A DNA stretch of 64,000 nt from Nocardia cyriacigeorgica (GTDB taxonomy: Bacteria; Actinomycetota; Actinomycetes; Mycobacteriales; Mycobacteriaceae), in contig NZ_VBUT01000013.1 in NCBI RefSeq assembly GCF_005863245.1, forward strand, positions 141,164 to 205,163, written 5' to 3'. This document shows, one piece after another, positions 61,007 through 64,000 of the stretch. Numbering within the stretch: the first letter of the stretch is position 1; each line of letters begins with the position of its first letter. The notes under the pieces are model-generated. The model saw only the letters and a list, made by a program, of their open reading frames with translations. It was not told the DNA's origin and did not search any database. Made by a program: the position numbers and the translations under genes.

Positions 61007-63871
61007 TCAGGCGTCGCCGGTGAGTTCCGCGGCCCGTTCCTCGGCGTCGGTTTCGCCGTCGAGGTCGGCGGCGGCCGCGTTGAGGAACCAGGTCAGGCCC
61101 TCGTCGGTGCGGCCTGCGGCCACGAGGGCGTCGGCGTAGGCGTAGAACAGGCGGGCCGCGGCCGAGCCGGTGCGGGACGGGTCGAGGTCGTTGGTCTGCA
61201 ACGTCACCACGGCCTGGTCGTACTGGCCGAGGTCCATCCGGGCCCCGGCCACCACGATGCGCAGCTCGGTGGCCTCGTCGCCGCGCAACGCCCTGGCTTC
61301 CTCGCTGCGGCCCAGTTCGATGGCCCGTTCGGGCCGGCCGAGCCCGCGTTCGCAGTCGGCCATCACCGCGAGCAGACCGGACCCGCCCGACATGCGCCGC
61401 GCGGTCCGCAGCTCGGACAGGGCTTCGGCCCATTCACCCGCGTGGTAGGCCACGACGCCGGCGGTCTCGCGGACCACGGCGATACGACCCGCCCGCTGAC
61501 GGGCGGCGCGAGCGTGCGCGAGCGCCAGACCAGGATCGTCGTCGAGCAGCCGCGCCGCCATCACCAGATGCCTGGCAACGGTCTCGGCATTGCCCTTGTC
61601 CAGGCTCAGCAGGTCGCGCCGGATGGTGGTGTCGAGATCGGAGGCCTGAACGTCGTCAGGCAGATCCGGCTCTTCCGGGCGAGGCGGACGGCGATCCATC
61701 ATCCGGCCGCCGGGTCCACGGCCACCTTCTCCGCCACGCCGCCGGTCGCCACCGGGCCCGTCGCCTCGCCGGCCCTCCTCACGCCGCGGCCCGCGCTCGT
61801 TCCAGCCTCGATCGCCTCCGCGCCGGCCACGGTCGCCATTCTCGGTCACATCGCCCCGCTCTCCGGTCTGTGCGGCCACCGTGGACCGCTGTTCGGCGGC
61901 ATCGTCGCGGCGGTCGACGGACACGTCCGGGCCCGAGCCACCGCCTTCGGTCAAGTCTGCCGGTCGGCCCGCCTGATCCGAATCGCCACGCCGACCGGAC
62001 GGTGCGTCGGCGGCGGTTCGGTCATCCCCCGCGGCGGCCGAGTTCCGCTCCGCATCGCGTGCCGCTGTCTCGTCGGTGCGGTGCGACGCGACGTCGTCAG
62101 CCGAGGAGCTCTGGCCCTGAGCCTGGGGCGATCCTGCCGCCTGGAACAGCGGTAGATCGTGGCCGGATGCTGCGGACGTGGTCGGCTCGACTCCACGCGC
62201 GGACTCAGCAGACTCTTCAGATGTACCTGGCGACCCAATGCGCGACTCGCCCGACCCCGACTGCTCTTGTCCGCCAGAGGTCGCTTCGACTCGACGCGCG
62301 GAGGTGTCGGAGGCCGTCGTCGACTCGGCAGGTGACTCGCCCGCCCGAGCGTGCGTGTCATCCGGTGTGCCGGTGCGATCGGCGCGCGCATCAGCACGAG
62401 CAGTCTCGGCAGATTCGGCGCGCGGCTCTCCCGCGTGTCCTCGGTCGCCGGCCAACTCGGCCTGCGGTGCGCCTTCCCCTGTTCGGGTGCTTTCCGACGA
62501 TCCGGCCTGCGCGCCACGGCTGGGCGCCTGCTCCGGAACTGTCTCGCCGACGCCGAGGTTCTGGCTTTCCTCGAACGACTCTTCGGGGCCGGTCTGCGCA
62601 ATATCGTCACGTCGACCACGCTTGCCGGCGTCACGGCCGGTGTCGGCGCGGTTCTTCGCTTCATTGCTGGGGAAGGAGCGCTGCGACGATCGGTCGTCCT
62701 GTCGACGGAAACCACCGCCGCGATTGCCCTGGTAGCCCGAGTCGTCGCGCCTGCCGTATCCACGCTCGGACTGGCCCGGACGTCCGCCTTCGTGCTCACG
62801 TCGACGGAACCCACCGCCGCTCCCGCCGCGTGATTCCTCGCCGGAGCGACGGAACCCGCCGGGACGGTCCCCGGAACCGCTCGGCCGCCCGCTTTCGCTG
62901 TCGCGACGACGGAACCCGCCCTGATCTCCACCATGCCGACGGTCATCGCGGCCGCCACGAACGTCATCCGAGGAACGCCGGAACCCGCCGGGACGATCCC
63001 CGGAGCGGCCCGGTCGTTCGCTGTCACTGCCGCGTCGGCGGAAACCGCTCTGTTCAACGTTGCGCCGGTCGCCGGGGTCATCGGAGGTGCGCCGGAATCC
63101 GCCCTTGTCCGCGGACCGCCGGAAACCGCCCCGATCGGAACCCTGGTAGCGATCGTCACCGCGGCGGTCGTCGCGTCCCCCGCGCGCATCGTCGGTGGAG
63201 CGCTGGTAGCCACCGGGCTTGTCGCCGAAGTTCGGGCGCCCGCCGGATTCGGGACGGTCGCGGTCGCGGCGGAATCCACCGCGGTCCGATGAGCCGGTGT
63301 CGTCGTATCGGCGCCGGTCGCCGGCCCCTCGCCGGTCGTCGCGGTCACCCGTGCGGCCAAATCCGCGACGGTCCTGGCCCGACGACCCCCAGTCACGTCG
63401 TTCGCCACCGTGCCGGTCATCGCGATCGCCGGGACGGCCGTAACCACGACGGTCCGAGCCGGCAGAAGAACCGCGTTCGCCGCGTTCGCCGCCGCGACGG
63501 TCTCCGCCGCGGTCGCTCCACGGCCGGTCGCCCGAATCGCGCCGCGGTGCGTCGTCGCGGCGGTCCCGCCACTGCGGCCGCCCTTCGGACGAGCTACCTC
63601 GATCGGAGTCGCGCCGGTCCCGATATCCGCGTTCCTCGCCGCGACCCCAATTCCCGCCCCGATTACGGTCGCCGCTGTCGTTGCGCGGTCCGCGCCGAGC
63701 GGGGCCGCCTTCGCGCGGCTCCCAGCTGTCGCGTCCACCGCCGTGGTGGCCGCCCCGACCGCCGCGGTCACCCGAAGTACCGCGGTCGCCCCGATTGTCG
63801 CCGCGGCCTCCGAATCCGCGCTCGGGGTCGTTGCGGCGGAAGGGTTTCCGACCGTCGTTCTGTTCCGGCAC
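61007..63871 (-). CDS. TPR protein with very long Arg/Gly/Asp-rich disordered region
   Basis: About 954 residues from GTG 63871 (AAAGGGA 6 bases upstream). Residues 1-400 are low-complexity RGG/DR-type sequence with about eight GGFRR units plus variants; 400-690 are acidic Ser/Thr/Ala/Glu-rich; the last ~230 residues are folded helices of tetratricopeptide type (ARHLVMAARLLDDDPGLALAHARAARQRAG, GEWAEALSELRTAR, AIELGRSEEARALRG, AAGRTDEGLTWFLNAAA). The TPR part corresponds to M. tuberculosis Rv1691. The basic repeats suggest RNA or nucleic-acid binding and possible condensation. Function unknown. Confidence 0.85.
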   Translation of the reverse strand: MPEQNDGRKPFRRNDPERGFGGRGDNRGDRGTSGDRGGRGGHHGGGRDSWEPREGGPARRGPRNDSGDRNRGGNWGRGEERGYRDRRDSDRGSSSEGRPQWRDRRDDAPRRDSGDRPWSDRGGDRRGGERGERGSSAGSDRRGYGRPGDRDDRHGGERRDWGSSGQDRRGFGRTGDRDDRRGAGDRRRYDDTGSSDRGGFRRDRDRPESGGRPNFGDKPGGYQRSTDDARGGRDDRRGDDRYQGSDRGGFRRSADKGGFRRTSDDPGDRRNVEQSGFRRRGSDSERPGRSGDRPGGFRRSSDDVRGGRDDRRHGGDQGGFRRRDSESGRPSGSGDRPGGFRRSGEESRGGSGGGFRRREHEGGRPGQSERGYGRRDDSGYQGNRGGGFRRQDDRSSQRSFPSNEAKNRADTGRDAGKRGRRDDIAQTGPEESFEESQNLGVGETVPEQAPSRGAQAGSSESTRTGEGAPQAELAGDRGHAGEPRAESAETARADARADRTGTPDDTHARAGESPAESTTASDTSARRVEATSGGQEQSGSGESRIGSPGTSEESAESARGVEPTTSAASGHDLPLFQAAGSPQAQGQSSSADDVASHRTDETAARDAERNSAAAGDDRTAADAPSGRRGDSDQAGRPADLTEGGGSGPDVSVDRRDDAAEQRSTVAAQTGERGDVTENGDRGRRGGDRGWNERGPRREEGRRGDGPGGDRRRGGEGGRGPGGRMMDRRPPRPEEPDLPDDVQASDLDTTIRRDLLSLDKGNAETVARHLVMAARLLDDDPGLALAHARAARQRAGRIAVVRETAGVVAYHAGEWAEALSELRTARRMSGGSGLLAVMADCERGLGRPERAIELGRSEEARALRGDEATELRIVVAGARMDLGQYDQAVVTLQTNDLDPSRTGSAAARLFYAYADALVAAGRTDEGLTWFLNAAAADLDGETDAEERAAELTGDA

Positions 63872-63964
63872 GGTGGTCCCTTTCTGAGTTGCGCGCATAG
63901 GTGGCTCGGCCACGAATTCCTGACATCTGCTCGAACGTTCGCCGAGCATTTCGGTATACAAACG

Positions 63965-63999
63965 ACGATAGGGGACCCAGTGTATGGGTCCCCTATCGT
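63965..63999. terminator. Strong hairpin terminator at window end
   Basis: Perfect 15-bp stem ACGATAGGGGACCCA / TGGGTCCCCTATCGT with loop GTGTA. On the minus strand it is followed by CGTCGTTTGT. By synteny it probably ends the gene to the right (tyrS/lprJ side), insulating the TPR gene. Confidence 0.85.
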
Positions 64000-64000
64000 G

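Noticed and set aside
61870..63900. Long plus-strand and alternative minus-strand frames across the Arg-rich region
   Set aside because: Repetitive GC-rich codons keep several frames open; only the frame ending in the TPR domain has a ribosome site and a folded domain.

Overview
The window reads as a chromosomal segment of a high-GC Mycobacteriales actinobacterium, most likely Nocardia. Supporting evidence: uniformly GC-rich third positions, an antigen-85-like secreted esterase, an F420-dependent LLM oxidoreductase, a UsfX-type anti-sigma/SigF pair, SteA/SteB, and a block from der to a TPR-protein gene whose order matches Mycobacterium tuberculosis Rv1713 back to Rv1691. No rRNA, tRNA, CRISPR array, insertion sequence or prophage was recognised.

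Region 1 (1-19 kb) is mixed housekeeping and accessory DNA. It holds the 3' end of a PhoD-type phosphatase gene, a Clp ATPase with an MscS channel, an NmrA-type reductase, an alanine aminotransferase (alaA) divergent from an HxlR regulator with a paired operator between them, an antigen-85-like esterase, and a PQQ-propeller membrane protein beside a frameshift-split membrane-anchored gene. Next come degraded remnants of a DGPF (YCII) gene and an ECF sigma gene, a histidine-rich protein behind a CsoR-type copper operator, PadR and ArsR regulators with divergent partners, a methyltransferase, a quinone reductase and a DUF2637 protein.

Region 2 (19-32.5 kb) opens with a DHA2-type MFS transporter carrying three C-terminal carboxypeptidase-regulatory-like repeats. 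It continues with a general-stress neighbourhood of small membrane proteins, a nucleotidyltransferase-BON-metallophosphoesterase-LLM operon, a Rho_N protein, UdgX, a half-proline peptide, the partner-switching set STAS - PAS/ANTAR - rsbW - sigF, a large catalase, a CsbD-like protein and two small proteins. Six promoters here share G(A/T)TT, exactly 15 bases, then GGGTA. They are placed before the stress genes and before rsbW-sigF, so this looks like an autoregulated SigF regulon.

Region 3 (32.5-41.5 kb) holds a PLP decarboxylase divergent from a YbdK-type ligase, then a complete fructose phosphotransferase system: ptsI divergent from fruR-fruK-fruA-ptsH, with helically phased CAACAY repeats in the shared promoter region.

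Region 4 (41.5-64 kb) is the conserved core on the minus strand: der, cmk, rluB-type, scpB, scpA, parA, xerD, Nudix, pyrG, steB/mctB, steA, recN, nadK, tlyA, a small gene, a HAD phosphatase and a TPR protein. Several of these overlap by 4 bases. A plus-strand insert of gntP, gntK and a small SRPBCC gene interrupts it between steA and recN. The window ends at a 15-bp perfect hairpin terminator.
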